Part shown: piece after piece, positions 5,460 through 6,829 of the stretch
How positions within the stretch are numbered: the first letter of the stretch is position 1
Layout: each line of letters begins with the position of its first letter
From: Flavobacteria bacterium RIFCSPLOWO2_12_FULL_31_7
GTDB taxonomy: Bacteria > Bacteroidota > Bacteroidia > Flavobacteriales > Flavobacteriaceae
Direction of reading: 5' to 3'
Assembly (NCBI GenBank): GCA_001800945.1
Contig: MGWJ01000168.1
Coordinates: forward strand, 1 to 6,829
DNA length: 6,829 nt
Position numbers and translations under genes: made by a program
Notes under the pieces: model-generated
Told to the model about the DNA's origin: nothing
The model's database searches: none
Seen by the model: only the letters and a program-made list of their open reading frames with translations

Positions 5460-6829
5460 ATGTCTCATTACGAAGCACCCATTAGAAAACCTTTGGTTAT
5501 TGGTGATAAATCTTATCACGATATAACTGTAGATGTGGCTCGCCCTGTAGAAGGAAGAGCAAACAAACTATGGTGGACAGTATTTTCAATAGCATTAGCT
5601 GCATTCCTATGGGGATTAGGTTGTATGATATATACAATCACAACAGGTATTGGTACTTGGGGATTAAATAAAACAATTGGATGGGCTTGGGATATTACCA
5701 ACTTCGTTTGGTGGGTAGGTATTGGTCACGCTGGTACACTTATCTCGGCTGTATTATTATTGTTCCGTCAAAAATGGAGAATGGCCATTAACCGTTCTGC
5801 AGAGGCGATGACAATTTTCTCTGTAGTTCAAGCAGGTTTATTCCCAATTATTCACATGGGTCGTCCATGGTTAGCATTTTGGGTATTGCCAATTCCAAAT
5901 CAATTTGGATCATTATGGGTAAACTTTAACTCGCCATTATTATGGGACGTTTTCGCTATCTCAACGTATTTATCTGTATCATTAGTATTCTGGTGGACAG
6001 GTTTATTACCAGATTTCGCTATGCTTAGAGATAGAGCTATTACTCCTTTTAATAAAAGAGTTTATTCTATTCTATCTTTCGGATGGAGTGGTAGAGCTAA
6101 AGATTGGCAACGTTTTGAAGAAGTTTCTTTAGTATTAGCTGGTTTAGCTACGCCTTTAGTTCTTTCTGTACACACTATTGTATCTTTTGACTTCGCAACT
6201 TCTGTAATTCCAGGTTGGCATACTACTATTTTACCACCATATTTCGTGGCTGGTGCGGTATTTTCAGGATTTGCCATGGTAAATACGTTACTAATTGTAA
6301 TGCGTAAAGTATCTAGTTTAGAAGATTACATTACTGTACAACATATTGAATTGATGAATATCATTATTATGATTACTGGTTCTATTGTAGGTTGTGCTTA
6401 TATCACTGAATTATTTGTGGCTTGGTATTCTGGAGTAGAGTATGAACAATATGCTTTCTTGAACAGAGCTACTGGACCTTACTGGTGGTCATATTGGTTA
6501 ATGATGACTTGTAACGTTTTCTCACCGCAGTTCATGTGGTTCAAAAAATTGAGAACAAGCATTGCTTTCTCTTTCATTATTTCTATTGTAGTTAACATTG
6601 GAATGTGGTTTGAACGTTTCGTAATTATCGTAACTTCATTACACAGAGATTACTTACCATCATCATGGACGATGTTCCAACCAACTTTTGTTGATGCTGG
6701 TATTTTTATTGGTACTATCGGATTCTTCTTCGTATTATTCTTATTGTATTCTAGAAGTTTCCCAGTAATTGCACAAGCTGAAGTAAAAACAATCTTAAAA
6801 TCTTCTGGAGATAATTTCAAAAGAGAAAG
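5460..6829 (+). CDS. actC: ACIII quinol-binding membrane subunit ActC (NrfD/PsrC family; 3' end cut)
   Basis: 456 residues are visible with no stop codon before the right edge; the family length suggests little is missing. It belongs to the NrfD/PsrC membrane proteins, which bind quinol near the periplasmic face. I count ten likely membrane helices: about 39-61, 80-102, 114-140, 159-182, 221-243, 259-283, 297-320, 340-358, 367-391 and 411-432. This agrees with the ten helices known for ActC. There is no cleavable signal peptide; the first 35 residues (MSHYEAPIRKPLVIGDKSYH) are soluble. Polar residues inside helices, such as H90 (GIGHAGT), H132 (IIHMGRPW), D163 (LLWDVFAIS) and H238 (LSVHTIVSFD), are candidates for quinol binding or proton transfer, by inference. 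It should reduce the ActB [3Fe-4S] cluster using menaquinol. The C-terminal tail after residue 433 is basic. The start is 29 bp after actB in the same operon. Confidence 0.94.
   Translation, partial: MSHYEAPIRKPLVIGDKSYHDITVDVARPVEGRANKLWWTVFSIALAAFLWGLGCMIYTITTGIGTWGLNKTIGWAWDITNFVWWVGIGHAGTLISAVLLLFRQKWRMAINRSAEAMTIFSVVQAGLFPIIHMGRPWLAFWVLPIPNQFGSLWVNFNSPLLWDVFAISTYLSVSLVFWWTGLLPDFAMLRDRAITPFNKRVYSILSFGWSGRAKDWQRFEEVSLVLAGLATPLVLSVHTIVSFDFATSVIPGWHTTILPPYFVAGAVFSGFAMVNTLLIVMRKVSSLEDYITVQHIELMNIIIMITGSIVGCAYITELFVAWYSGVEYEQYAFLNRATGPYWWSYWLMMTCNVFSPQFMWFKKLRTSIAFSFIISIVVNIGMWFERFVIIVTSLHRDYLPSSWTMFQPTFVDAGIFIGTIGFFFVLFLLYSRSFPVIAQAEVKTILKSSGDNFKRE

Noticed and set aside
5516..6277. Minus-strand open frames at 5516-5701 and 6062-6277
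   Set aside because: They are antisense to the membrane-helix-coding stretches of actC, which carry clear NrfD/PsrC family sequence.

Overview
The window looks like chromosomal DNA of a Bacteroidota bacterium, most probably a Flavobacterium-like genus. It is AT-rich with A/T-ending codons (Leu mostly TTA). There are no strong Shine-Dalgarno sites, secreted proteins have signal peptides ending in F-S-Q or S-A-Q, and the promoter elements fit the Bacteroidota type (TTG, 17-19 bp, TAnnTTTG). The main content is the first half of an operon for alternative complex III (ACIII), the quinol:electron-acceptor oxidoreductase that replaces the bc1 complex in these bacteria.

Layout. Positions 1-792 hold two minus-strand genes: a SPOR-domain secreted protein (792 to 400) and, 56 bp downstream of it, the first 114 residues of a TonB-dependent outer-membrane receptor (343 to 1, cut by the window edge). 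Positions 793-998 are a divergent intergenic region with a good candidate promoter for the plus-strand operon, a candidate -7 box for the SPOR gene, and a 12-bp direct repeat. Positions 999-6829 hold actA (multiheme cytochrome c), actB (fused molybdopterin-oxidoreductase-like and Fe-S protein) and actC (NrfD/PsrC-type quinol-binding membrane subunit, cut by the right edge close to its expected end). Gaps are about 30 bp and all three genes run in one direction, so they are very likely co-transcribed.

How the genes work together. ActC is expected to oxidise menaquinol in the membrane. Electrons pass through the three [4Fe-4S] and one [3Fe-4S] clusters predicted in ActB, then to the c-type hemes of ActA, and on to a terminal oxidase. 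ActB is predicted to be a Tat-exported lipoprotein, so its Fe-S domain lies on the periplasmic side. ActD, ActE, ActF and oxidase subunits would be expected just beyond the right edge but are not visible.

The most notable points are: ActA carries six CXXCH motifs instead of the usual five, through an N-terminal tethered monoheme cytochrome domain with its own extra membrane helix; ActB has about 50 residues before its Tat motif; and one ActB cluster motif has Thr in place of Cys, which explains the [3Fe-4S] cluster. I see no entirely new system here. The core is a known respiratory complex with lineage-specific architecture.
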